From the NCBI GenBank assembly GCA_025062195.1, contig JANXAS010000033.1, positions 1-34,635 on the forward strand: a stretch of 34,635 nucleotides of DNA, in the 5' to 3' direction. Origin of the DNA: Armatimonadota bacterium (GTDB lineage: Bacteria > Armatimonadota > Fervidibacteria > Fervidibacterales > Thermosaccharophagaceae). A program made the position numbers and the translations under genes. Under the pieces are notes generated by a model. It searched no databases, was not told the origin of the DNA, and was given only the letters and a program-made list of their open reading frames with translations. This document shows positions 23,248 to 30,659 of this stretch, piece after piece (positions within the stretch are counted from its first letter, which is position 1; every line of letters begins with the position of its first letter).

Positions 23248-24411
23248 TCACACCTCAGTGCCTCCGTGTTTGCTCTTCCTCGGCCTCACCTGCACTATTG
23301 TTACAGCCTCTTGAAAGTCGTCAACTACCACAGCCTCGCCAGTTCTGTCCAGTTGTCTGATGTAGTGTCTCAACTCGTGTGACATATAGTCGTGGCTGAG
23401 TTTGTTGATGGCTTCAACATCTTCAAGGGCTGTAACTTTGTGGCACAAAATCAAATCGCATTGGCTTAAGACCTCTTTGTCAATAGCGCCCGGCTGTTGA
23501 GAAGCGATGATGAGGGACAATCCAGGTTGACGGCCTTCCTTAACCCACTGAATCAGAGGTTCTTTTGCGAGTGCGCTTTTACCGGCAGGCACGAACTCTT
23601 GTGCTTCGTCAATGGCAAGCCAAATCTTCGGCACATCTGTTGGGATGCCCAACTCCTCTTGCAACCTTGCCTCACGCCTTTTTCGGAACAAATCCCGAAC
23701 CAAAACAGCAGCAACCAAATTTCGCAAACTCACTCGTCCAACTTCAAGCACACCTAAATCCACGACATTGACAACCCCGATTTGAAAGACTTCAAGTAGG
23801 TCGTGATAGCGAGTGCTGAACAAGTCCCAATCATTCGCCGCAGTTTCAAGCCGCAAGACAAGCGCTTGAATGCTCGTCTCACGGATGAGCGGGTCACTGT
23901 AAATTTCGGCAATGATGTCTTGGACGGAGAAAAATTTTTCATGCGACCTTTGAAGTTTGCTGACCGTTCGGTAAAGAGCCAATCCCATCGGCGTAGCGAT
24001 GTCAATGCCGAACAAATCAAGCCATCCGTCTGGCGGTAAATCTCCGGGGTTGAGCCTTAAAGGCACAACCTCAATCCCTCGCTCTTCAAAAGCCTTGACA
24101 ATTTCTTGCCCGTAGCGCCTATATGGGTCACCGGGGACGAGCAAGCGAACCGGCACACCTTCAGCCACCATGTTCCAGTCCCACAAAAGCCTTTCCTGCT
24201 CGGTGTTTGGTAGAACCATCGTGTGGAAGTTTCGCATCGGGTCAAGGGCGATGACCAAAGCATCATCACGCCTCATCAACTCTTCCAGAAACACGCCCAT
24301 CGTGTAAGACTTACCGCTGCCTCGTTTTCCGCAAATCAAAATTGCCCTCGCTCTGCTGTCGTCAATGAAAACTTCCCCACCGTTCAATCGGTCACGACCT
24401 AACTCAATCAC
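23248..24411 (-). CDS. HerA-like P-loop ATPase (DUF87 family)
   Basis: The protein has 387 residues from a GTG that overlaps the toxin stop codon by 4 bases (GTGA). Walker A is GKRGSGKS (28-35); Walker B is IWLAIDEAQEFVP (263-275). The arginine-finger-like REGRQPGLSL region reads KEGRQPGLSLIIASQQPGAID (291-311). This order is typical of the HerA/FtsK clade, hexameric DNA translocases that in archaea work with the NurA nuclease. HerA homologues also pair with SIR2, DUF4297 or other effectors in antiphage systems. The N-terminal HAS-barrel of canonical HerA is reduced to about 20 residues. No NurA is encoded nearby; the preceding PIN-domain gene is the only nuclease-like partner in the operon. 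Confidence 0.85.
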   Translation of the reverse strand: MIELGRDRLNGGEVFIDDSRARAILICGKRGSGKSYTMGVFLEELMRRDDALVIALDPMRNFHTMVLPNTEQERLLWDWNMVAEGVPVRLLVPGDPYRRYGQEIVKAFEERGIEVVPLRLNPGDLPPDGWLDLFGIDIATPMGLALYRTVSKLQRSHEKFFSVQDIIAEIYSDPLIRETSIQALVLRLETAANDWDLFSTRYHDLLEVFQIGVVNVVDLGVLEVGRVSLRNLVAAVLVRDLFRKRREARLQEELGIPTDVPKIWLAIDEAQEFVPAGKSALAKEPLIQWVKEGRQPGLSLIIASQQPGAIDKEVLSQCDLILCHKVTALEDVEAINKLSHDYMSHELRHYIRQLDRTGEAVVVDDFQEAVTIVQVRPRKSKHGGTEV

Positions 24412-24845
24412 GGATTTTCACCCTCACCAATTTTTGGCTTAGTCCAATCCTCAACTTGCAGCCCATCAATGAGCCGAAAATGTTCATCGCCGCTGACAAG
24501 TATGCATTCGTTTGCCAAAGCAATGGCAGCAATCCAAATGTCGTTGACCGGGATTGGCTTTCCTTTGCGTTTCAAGTCGGCAAAGATGCGGGCATAGTAT
24601 CGGGCAACTTCGGGAGTGACGGTTAGTATCTCGGTCGCCATTTCAATGACCCGTTGATACAGGTCAAGCAATTCGGCTTTGCGTGCCTCATCAGTTGCCA
24701 ATTCAACCCCAACCAAAAGTTCAGCCTGAGCAATCACTGGCATGTAAAGTGTAGCGTCTTCGGGCAGGTTTTCAATGCGAGCAATGACCTGCGGGTATTT
24801 GCGCTGAATGTAACTCCAATGATCCGTATCAAGCAAGTAGTTCAT
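24408..24845 (-). CDS. VapC-type PIN-domain toxin
   Basis: The protein has 145 residues from the ATG at 24845, which overlaps the antitoxin stop as ATGA and has AAAGGA upstream. The acidic metal-binding residues of PIN ribonucleases are all present: Asp6 (NYLLDTDHW), Glu42 (AQAELLVG), Asp102 (VNDIWIAAIAL) and Asp120 (LVSGDEHF). VapC toxins cleave tRNA or rRNA when freed from antitoxin. The 3' end overlaps the HerA-like gene by 4 bases, so antitoxin, toxin and ATPase are translationally coupled. This suggests, but does not prove, a joint function. Confidence 0.92.
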   Translation of the reverse strand: MNYLLDTDHWSYIQRKYPQVIARIENLPEDATLYMPVIAQAELLVGVELATDEARKAELLDLYQRVIEMATEILTVTPEVARYYARIFADLKRKGKPIPVNDIWIAAIALANECILVSGDEHFRLIDGLQVEDWTKPKIGEGENP

Positions 24846-25084
24846 GTTCCTTTGCCCTCCCAAAGTTCCCAGTCTATGCGTCTTACTTCCTCACGCACAA
24901 CTTTCATGATCGCTTCCGCTTCTTCATCGGTTAGAGTCCCCACCAGTGTCTGCAAGATAAGTTGTGGCGAGCCTTTGCGAAGCCCCTCGGGTTTCACTGT
25001 CACTTCAACCCTTGTGCCATCAGGTAGCGGGATTGGTTCGTCCAACTCAATGATTCTCCCCTTGACAGTCCCTTTGAATCCCAT
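24842..25084 (-). CDS. AbrB/DUF104-like antitoxin of the VapC pair
   Basis: The protein has 80 residues; AGAGGTG precedes the ATG. The N-terminal half KGTVKGRIIELDEPIPLPDGTRVEVTVKP is the small beta-domain common in AF2212-like/DUF104 antitoxins. The C-terminal half (SPQLILQTLVGTLTDEEAEAIMKVVREEVRRIDWELWEG) is helical and would wrap the toxin. It is the first gene of the operon and probably autoregulates it as other VapB-type proteins do. REP array 3 begins about 160 bases upstream. Confidence 0.87.
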   Translation of the reverse strand: MGFKGTVKGRIIELDEPIPLPDGTRVEVTVKPEGLRKGSPQLILQTLVGTLTDEEAEAIMKVVREEVRRIDWELWEGKGT

Positions 25085-25245
25085 AGAGCATCACCTCTGT
25101 AGGGGCGCATAAAATGCGCCTGCAGTCAACCTGAGCGCTTATCCACACCAAAAGTTTGTGTGGGTTTTAGCATTCATGCTACTGACTTCAGGCAGTGGTT
25201 GATGACGAATTTACCGAGCGCCGAATTTATTCAGGTTCTCATTCG

Positions 25246-25424
25246 GTTCGGCAGTAGCCTCATCCTTCCAACGGCGATTTTGGGGAGGGCGAACCTCCTG
25301 GTGAGCCACAATTTCTGGGTTCGGCAGGAGCCTCACCCTCCCAACGACGATTTTGGGAGGGCGAATCTCCTGATGAGCCACAAATTAGGTTCTTGCTTGG
25401 TTCGGCGGGAGCCTCACCCTCCCG
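25246..25424 (-). repeat. REP array 3 (inverted relative to arrays 1 and 2)
   Basis: Five units read in the opposite orientation: A-type near 25246 (degenerate), 25319 and 25400 (GGTTCGGCAGGAGCC then TCACCCTCCC), alternating with B-type near 25284 and 25356 (GGGAGGGCGAACCTCCTGG then TGAGCCA). With array 2 it brackets the antitoxin, toxin, HerA and secreted-protein operon. Confidence 0.88.
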
Positions 25425-25449
25425 CTCTTCATGTGGCTCACCGCTCACG

Positions 25450-26055
25450 CTAACCTTCATTTTCAAGCAACTTCCTCACTTCCTGCCATCCCTTTTCGGT
25501 CAGTTCCCAAATGCCTCTTGGCGAATCGTCACGGAGCAAGCCATCTTGCTTCATCTTGAACCGTTCCCAACGCGCTTTTTTGCGCCAGCGGTAATCATTG
25601 CCTTTAGGCATCCACTCAAGGTCTACTGGCAAAAGGCGCAGCTTGACCATTTCCTCAACACGCTTAAGGGCATCTGCCTCCCTTGCGCTTCCGCCTAATT
25701 GAGCAAGAGCTTTCAAAATGTATGGTCTGAAAGCGTGCGCTGGTATCCCACCATAAACCCTTTGCCGCTTTGACTTGCAAATCAACCTGCTTAGCCATTC
25801 GGCTGTTGGGTCACGGTCAGCGCTTTCAACCTCGGTAGAAACCAATTCTCCTGGTGAAGGTTTCGGCTGAACCATTCGCCCACTTTGCCAACTCTCGTAA
25901 AGCCATTGAACCTGTCCCTTTATTTGCTCAAGGAACTTAAGTTGCTGCAAAGCCTTCACACCCTCCTTTTGGGAAATTTTCTCCAAATCCTCCTCCAATG
26001 CTTTAAGGAGCGACTCAAAGGCTTCAGCTACTACCTTAGACTCTCGCTCGTCCAA
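25450..26055 (-). CDS. Winged-helix protein resembling the Mrr N-terminal domain
   Basis: The protein has about 201 residues from a TTG at 26055; GAGGTGA lies 6 bases upstream and a second TTG two codons earlier is possible. The N-terminal 60 residues are charged and helical, probably coiled coil (ESLLKALEEDLEKISQKEG). The C-terminal half, from RPYILKALAQLGGSAREADAL through RWRKKARWERFKMKQDGLLRDD to SPRGIWELTEKGWQEV, matches the winged-helix pattern of Mrr-N domains in restriction-system proteins (xGLL, SPRGxWxLTxxG). No nuclease domain is attached. It could be a DNA-binding regulator or a partner of the adjacent PIN/HerA cluster. Confidence 0.7.
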   Translation of the reverse strand: MDERESKVVAEAFESLLKALEEDLEKISQKEGVKALQQLKFLEQIKGQVQWLYESWQSGRMVQPKPSPGELVSTEVESADRDPTAEWLSRLICKSKRQRVYGGIPAHAFRPYILKALAQLGGSAREADALKRVEEMVKLRLLPVDLEWMPKGNDYRWRKKARWERFKMKQDGLLRDDSPRGIWELTEKGWQEVRKLLENEG

Positions 26056-26072
26056 ACTCAATCACCTCACTG

Positions 26073-26207
26073 TTAAGTTAGTCGGAGCTGCTTCAAAACC
26101 AAAAACTCCAAATCAGCTACCTTTTTGAGGGTTTCATCGCTTCTAAAGAAGGCATCACAACCAGCACTTATTGCTGCTGTCAACTGCAAAGCGTCTTGTG
26201 TCCTCAA
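26073..26207 (-). pseudogene. C-terminal remnant of a second PIN-domain toxin
   Basis: On the minus strand, 44 codons read RTQDALQLTAAISAGCDAFF then RSDETLKKVADLEFLVLKQL and end in TAA. This is the typical PIN C-terminus (LRTxDALQLAaAixxGxDaFlTnDexL), including the metal-site Asp residues. A stop codon two codons upstream and no recognisable PIN sequence beyond it show that the N-terminal two thirds are missing. It lies just upstream of the Mrr-N-like gene. I infer a decayed toxin gene. Confidence 0.75.
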
Positions 26208-26409
26208 GTTTTAGCAAGCACTAATTACGGCTGCAAATCCAGAATTCTCTCCATCAATTTGGACAAGCCTAAAATCTCGGCTCAATCACCATGCCACTGG
26301 CATAAGAGATTGGTTGATGACAAACAAGTGAAAGCCGAATTTATCCGCAAAAGAAATTACGCCATCTTTTATTGGAAAAAGACGCTCTTTACTACAAACT
26401 TTGCTCGTT

Positions 26410-26444
26410 AGGTTCGTGTTTAGTCACCAAGCGAAAGCATGGTG
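26410..26444 (+). repeat. Dispersed palindromic element, family 2, variant with CACC/GGTG arms
   Basis: GGTTCGTGTTTAGTCACC then AAGCGAAAGCATGGTGG: the same order of motifs as the copy at 30468-30507, but the arm sequence changes in a way that keeps the pairing (CACC with GGTG). Confidence 0.5.
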
Positions 26445-26483
26445 GATTCCTAAATCCGTTACTCGCCTATAGTTCCGTTTTTT

Positions 26484-26520
26484 ACGGCACTTAGCTTCTT
26501 GCCTTGCTAAGAACCAACAA
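26484..26520 (-). repeat. Dispersed palindromic element, family 2
   Basis: ACGGCACTTAGCTTCTTGCC then TTGCTAAGAACCAACAA is a slightly decayed copy of the element seen at 30537-30576. Confidence 0.5.
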
Positions 26521-26715
26521 ACTTTTTAGCAAAGAGGATGAAAGAGACCTGCCTACAAGTCTGTTGTAGGGACGGATAAAATCCACGCCAAAATAGTGGG
26601 CAAATTTCACCTGCCCTTAAAAAATACCACCTGTGGAACTCCTAAACGGTATAAACTGCTAAGCGTTGACATCCTACAAACTCAACAATCTCATTGTTTA
26701 ACTCATTCCGCCACC

Positions 26716-29139
26716 TCATAGCGTTTTGCAGTATAGAACAATGCTTCTTCTTGGCAGTAAGTGTATGTGTTTTTGAGAGTAAACTTGCTTGCCAGTAACG
26801 ATATCAATTGCCTCGCTTACAAATGGCACATTAACCGTGTATGTTGTGTCATCGGTAAGGTTCACAGCAATGAAATACGGACCGTAACGGAGAATGTAAA
26901 GTTTCCCAAACCCATTGGGTGCTTCCATAAAAATGGTTGCAATTCTGTCAAAAATTTGGGTTGTGTGGTGAATTCTGGCGAGGTTATTGACTCGGACATG
27001 CTTTGGGCTTCTTCCACCTGCTTTGAAACCACGCCGCCATTGAAGCGAAACATATAACCTGCTCCCATCACTGTGCCTAACTGCGACAACATGCCCCAAT
27101 TCGTCAACCCAAGCCATGTCGGGTTGTGCATGTTCCATGAAAAGCCGAACATTCGTCGGCGGCATCTGTTCAGTCAAAAGTTGTTCAAAGTATTGCGCTG
27201 AGTAGATTCGCTTAAGCACCATGCTGACGAAATGAGCATTTCTCCAATCAAGCGGAAATGGCTCATTCCCGTCTTCAAGCCAAATTTGTAATGCTCGCAA
27301 GGCAATTGGACTTTTAAGAACTGCAGCTGCATAGAAGTTGATTGGGTAATCAATGCGTCCCGGCGAGAAATTATTGCGAGTGCTGATTACTTCTTCTCTT
27401 CGCCAGCAACGAAATCCGTCAGCAGTAGTGTCTGGGTAGAAGAAATGCGAAATCGCTTCAATTGCTTTCAATGCTTGCCTTTTCACTTTTTCATCACCGG
27501 TCAATTCCGCCATCTCACAAGTTAAGTGAGCACACTCAATTCCATAGTTTCCACAATAGCCACCACCCAAAGTGCCCCAAGGTTCAAGCGGCAAACCTTT
27601 TGGGCTAAACCAAAAACCACCAAGTGGGTCTGAAGAAAGCCCAACTGCCGAATAAACGAACTTCAGAGCCGCATCCCGTGACCATGCTTCCTCTGGCGAA
27701 AGGTGTCGCAATGCCTCATTACATAGCCACATTGATTGGATTTGCACCAAATCTTGATTTGTGGCGTGACCGCGCGCTTCTCTCACCAAGTAATCCCGAT
27801 GCGAGGCAAACATACGAGCATAAACTTTGCCCCGCAGGATTGGTGGCGTAGCAGGATCGCCATCATCATCTATGGCTTCTTCCAAAATCCCTTTGGCTTT
27901 CAACACATCCGCCACTTCCAAAAAGGCGCGCGCAAGCCAACGAGTCCCATAGCCCTCAAGACAACTCCAACCACGATTTCGTTTTGCAACTCCGACCCAC
28001 TGGCGTGCTGTAAAGCCACCGTTAGCGCCTTGTGCCCGCGCAAAGTAGTCAAGGGCTGCAACAATGCGATCAATCAACTCTTGACTGCCGTGAAACTTTG
28101 AGCCACCCCAATTGTAAGCTCGCGCATAAATTCCAACTATTCCCAAATCAGCACAATTTCCATCGGTCGTCCGTTGCGTGAGCCAATCAAGGAAGGCTTG
28201 CTTGGTTAAATTTGTGGGCGGATTTGCTCTCGTTGTTGCACCCCAAGAAATTGAAGGGATTTCGCCCCTCTCAATGCGTTCTTTCCACCTTGAACCATAA
28301 ATTTGCGATTGAAGCAGCCTTTCAACAGCCTCATCAATTTGCTTACGGTTCAAAGCGATTAATTCGCTTATTGGTTTACACTGCTTCAATTTGGGCAATT
28401 GCGGTTTGCCTTGTTTCTCGTCAGGTTCTGGCTCGAAAAATGGGTCTTTGTGAATGTAGATGCGATAGATGCCTCTTGATGGGCTTTTAAGTGGTCGTTC
28501 ACGAATGTCCGGGGGAGCGTAAGGAGCAACTGAACCAATCGCTATCAACTTCAACCTAACTTGCGTTTTGCCCTCAGTAAGCTCTTTTGGAATTGGTATG
28601 GTCACATATACAAAGCGCCCGGGAAACTCTGCTTCGCTACGATTGTATGAGAGTTCCGGCATCTCACTTAAGTAGCTGCCATAGCGTTTTCCACTTTCAT
28701 CGGCAAGGAAAAGCAAGCAAGATTGTGTGTCTGAGCCCCAAAGCTTGACTGTAAGGTAATTTTGAGCCTTTGGGTCACAACGCAATGTAAAGGCAATCTC
28801 GCCTTCAGGTTCAATCTGGCGACATTGCTCGCCCAAACCACCTGTAGTTATTCGTGTGTTGGGTGCAACGATGTTATGCTTCGCTTCTGAAACTTTGTCG
28901 CCAAGCTGAACGAAGTCAAGGCTGTTAAGACATACCAGATTACCTGAAACACATTCACAGATTCCTATAGAAAAGACAAAAAGCAACAACGATTTCCACC
29001 TTATTAAAATTGAAGTTGCGCAGTTGAACTTAAGTATGGCTAATATGCTGCACGCATTTTTTGGTTTTGCTAATTTTTCCCCGAGAGAGCTGTAGCACGC
29101 TCCTGAGAAACGATGCCATCTGCATAACCCACATAACAT
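26716..29139 (-). CDS. Large secreted protein, probable alpha/alpha-toroid domain, unknown activity
   Basis: The protein has about 807 residues from the ATG at 29139, which has GAGGTGAAAGGTG upstream. The hydrophobic export segment (ILIRWKSLLLFVFSIGICECVSG) lies near residues 46-68, unusually deep, so the true start may be later. Next comes a beta-rich region (about 70-220) that resembles a carbohydrate-binding or jelly-roll domain. The central part (about 290-660) has repeated helical pairs with aromatic, Gly-rich turns (YARAYNWGGSKFHGSQELIDRI, ALDYFARAQGANGGFTARQW, GTLGGGYCGNYGIECAHLTC) as in polysaccharide lyases and glycosidases with an alpha/alpha toroid. A beta-rich C-terminus follows. 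I cannot assign a family or substrate. The gene context of secreted hydrolases suggests polysaccharide processing. Confidence 0.7.
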   Translation of the reverse strand: MLCGLCRWHRFSGACYSSLGEKLAKPKNACSILAILKFNCATSILIRWKSLLLFVFSIGICECVSGNLVCLNSLDFVQLGDKVSEAKHNIVAPNTRITTGGLGEQCRQIEPEGEIAFTLRCDPKAQNYLTVKLWGSDTQSCLLFLADESGKRYGSYLSEMPELSYNRSEAEFPGRFVYVTIPIPKELTEGKTQVRLKLIAIGSVAPYAPPDIRERPLKSPSRGIYRIYIHKDPFFEPEPDEKQGKPQLPKLKQCKPISELIALNRKQIDEAVERLLQSQIYGSRWKERIERGEIPSISWGATTRANPPTNLTKQAFLDWLTQRTTDGNCADLGIVGIYARAYNWGGSKFHGSQELIDRIVAALDYFARAQGANGGFTARQWVGVAKRNRGWSCLEGYGTRWLARAFLEVADVLKAKGILEEAIDDDGDPATPPILRGKVYARMFASHRDYLVREARGHATNQDLVQIQSMWLCNEALRHLSPEEAWSRDAALKFVYSAVGLSSDPLGGFWFSPKGLPLEPWGTLGGGYCGNYGIECAHLTCEMAELTGDEKVKRQALKAIEAISHFFYPDTTADGFRCWRREEVISTRNNFSPGRIDYPINFYAAAVLKSPIALRALQIWLEDGNEPFPLDWRNAHFVSMVLKRIYSAQYFEQLLTEQMPPTNVRLFMEHAQPDMAWVDELGHVVAVRHSDGSRLYVSLQWRRGFKAGGRSPKHVRVNNLARIHHTTQIFDRIATIFMEAPNGFGKLYILRYGPYFIAVNLTDDTTYTVNVPFVSEAIDIVTGKQVYSQKHIHLLPRRSIVLYCKTL

Positions 29140-29251
29140 CACCTTTCACCTCTACAAACAGAGCACATAGAAGGCATATCTTGCAAGTCTTTTTGTCCAA
29201 TCACGCTCAAAGGAAATCAACCCACAAGTTTGCCGTTAAGGAGGGTAAAAT

Positions 29252-29314
29252 ATGCCCACATTGTTAGTTTTTGATGAATTTTTGGCAGACTTTAATCAGC
29301 CCGAGATTTTTTGA
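29252..29314 (+). CDS. Possible 20-residue small protein or broken gene start
   Basis: AAGGAGGG (29238-29245) lies 6 bases before an ATG that opens MPTLLVFDEFLADFNQPEIF and stops. The binding site is as good as any in the window, yet no known small protein is recognised. The sequence after the stop does not look coding in this frame. It could be a small peptide or the surviving 5' end of a lost gene. Confidence 0.3.
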   Translation: MPTLLVFDEFLADFNQPEIF

Positions 29315-29436
29315 ACAAATTTTACGGGCGAAAGAAATCCAACCTGTTTAACCCTATTACTTTGTCCCCTCAACAACATTGGGCTTATAACACGCTATAA
29401 ATTTGCAGCATGCTCGCTATCACAGTGGGGAAAATT

Positions 29437-30036
29437 TTAAATTTCTGTCAGCGGTCGGTTCTTACTCTCATCTTCTCCTCGCCTTTCACCCCCAAGCAGT
29501 TCACGAAGGAGTTGCAAAAGCCTACCTAATGATAGCTCCGCCTCTCCCACCTCTTCTTTGATAAATTCTTGTGCTGTCTTCCTACCATCAGCAATTGCCC
29601 TCAATTTCGGGGTATACTCCTCAACTGTCTTGATCACCACACCCAAGCAATGTTGAAACTGCTCATAAGTGACCGTGGTCTCATCAATTGGAATGTCAAC
29701 TGAAAACCTAACTTCACCATCACGAACATCATATGCAAATTTGCCCAAGATAACTCGGTAGTTTATGAAGCACATCGCCATCAACAAGTCCTTTAGCCTT
29801 TCAGCCGGAGTCTCTTCAATTGGCACTTTTAGAATTTGGGGCACACGAAACGAAAGGCAATTTTTCTCAACCATTGGGTCAATAGAAAGGTTATAACCCT
29901 CCTCACTTGGAGAAGAGCGCCATCCTGTGTAGATGATGCCCTCCTTCTCCATTGGCTCTTCAACTGCCTTGTATCTGTGCCAACCAAACCTCTCAAGATA
30001 TTGCTTCATCAACTCAATAGTCACTTTTGTCGCCAT
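29437..30036 (-). CDS. YbjN-like protein (type III secretion chaperone-like fold)
   Basis: The protein has 199 residues from the ATG at 30036 (MATKVTIELM); AAGGGG lies 9 bases upstream. A GTG at 30153 with GAGGAG 5 bases upstream is a serious alternative that adds 39 residues, and the predicted promoter ends just before it. Residues 1-150 follow the YbjN pattern: an amphipathic helix (MKQYLERFGWHRY), IIYTGWRSS, a beta-strand region with LSFRVPQILKVPIEETPAERLKDLLMAMCFINYRVILGKFAYDVRDGEVRFSVDIPIDETTVTYEQF, and a final helix (VVIKTVEEYTPKL). The C-terminal 50 residues are charged and helical. YbjN proteins act in the cytoplasm as poorly understood regulators or chaperone-like factors. Confidence 0.75.
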   Translation of the reverse strand: MATKVTIELMKQYLERFGWHRYKAVEEPMEKEGIIYTGWRSSPSEEGYNLSIDPMVEKNCLSFRVPQILKVPIEETPAERLKDLLMAMCFINYRVILGKFAYDVRDGEVRFSVDIPIDETTVTYEQFQHCLGVVIKTVEEYTPKLRAIADGRKTAQEFIKEEVGEAELSLGRLLQLLRELLGGERRGEDESKNRPLTEI

Positions 30037-30178
30037 CCCTATCATTCCCCTTGATTCGTTTTTGGTTTCACAAATCAAAAGCCGATAACTAAACTTGGAT
30101 AAATCATCACCTCCTTCCGCAATTTTGAACCCTAACCCTCGATATGAAAACACCGCTTCTCCTCTTTTGCCTCTTAAA

Positions 30179-30207
30179 CCAATAGCACATCTTCAAATCA
30201 TTGTCAA
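30179..30207 (-). promoter_or_regulatory. Probable promoter of the YbjN-like gene
   Basis: On the minus strand a perfect TTGACA (30202-30207) is followed after 17 bases by TATTGG (30179-30184), preceded by TGC as an extended -10. The -10 itself is weak (three of six). The expected transcript start, near 30172, is about 19 bases before the GTG at 30153. Confidence 0.45.
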
Positions 30208-30422
30208 GACCAATTCTGCACCAAGAATAAAAGGCATAAAACAACACCTTTATCTCGCCCTTTTAAGGGATTGCACAATAGCCATTATTTTCCAATCAAT
30301 GTAGCCTCGTAGCTCGTTCACAATGGTATTTTAACCCAAGTTGCTACTTTAAGAAATGAGGCGGAAAAAGCAATGCAAATCGCCCCCGATAATCGCCGTC
30401 ATTATCTTCAACTACTTTTTTT

Positions 30423-30463
30423 ACGGCACTTCGCTTCGTCCCGTGCCTTACTACGAACAAACA
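30423..30463 (-). repeat. Dispersed palindromic element, family 2
   Basis: ACGGCACTTCGCTTCGTCCC then GTGCCTTACTACGAACAAAC. It is in the same orientation as the copy at 30537-30576 and opposite to that at 30468-30507. Confidence 0.6.
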
Positions 30464-30467
30464 ACAG

Positions 30468-30507
30468 GTTCGTAGTTAGCCACGAAGCAAATGCGAAGTG
30501 GCGTCAC
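30468..30507 (+). repeat. Dispersed palindromic element, family 2, inverted middle copy
   Basis: GGTTCGTAGTTAGCCACG then AAGCAAATGCGAAGTGGCGT. GCCAC and GTGGC arms replace GGCAC and GTGCC, so pairing is conserved although the arm sequence differs. Confidence 0.55.
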
Positions 30508-30536
30508 AAATTGCCCCTTGTCTCGTGTTCAATTTT

Positions 30537-30576
30537 TACGGCACTCCGCTTCGTGCCTTGCTACGAACAAACAAAC
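30537..30576 (-). repeat. Dispersed palindromic element, family 2, best copy
   Basis: TACGGCACTCCGCTTCGTGCC then TTGCTACGAACAAACAA is the copy closest to the consensus. GGCAC/GTGCC arms surround TCCGCTTC. It lies about 85 bases downstream of the large propeller-MBL gene. Confidence 0.6.
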
Positions 30577-30659
30577 TTTTGAATGGAGAGCGTTCGTCGT
30601 TTTTGATTCAAACGATAGCATGATTTTGGTCAACCAACTTCATGGCTAATTTTTGAATC

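Larger units (their letters stand above)
26208..26715. other. Gene-poor spacer with family 2 repeats
   Basis: No gene is supported in about 510 bases. It contains two family 2 elements (26410-26444 and 26484-26520). The remainder is AT-rich. Confidence 0.5.
30154..30659. other. Intergenic region with promoter and three family 2 repeats
   Basis: No gene is supported. It holds the predicted promoter of the YbjN-like gene (30179-30207) and a cluster of three family 2 elements (30423, 30468 and 30537), the densest in the window. Confidence 0.5.

Noticed and set aside
23248-24411. HerA-NurA pair
   Set aside because: No NurA-like gene is adjacent on either side. Neighbours are a PIN toxin and a small secreted protein.
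21598-25424. Possible CRISPR array
   Set aside because: Units are present in both orientations with very short, similar, AT-rich spacers of irregular length. No cas genes are present, and the RAYT gene explains the repeats.
30537-30576. Family 2 palindrome as a terminator of the propeller-MBL gene
   Set aside because: On the minus strand the hairpin is followed by A-rich rather than T-rich sequence, and the same element occurs at sites unrelated to gene ends.
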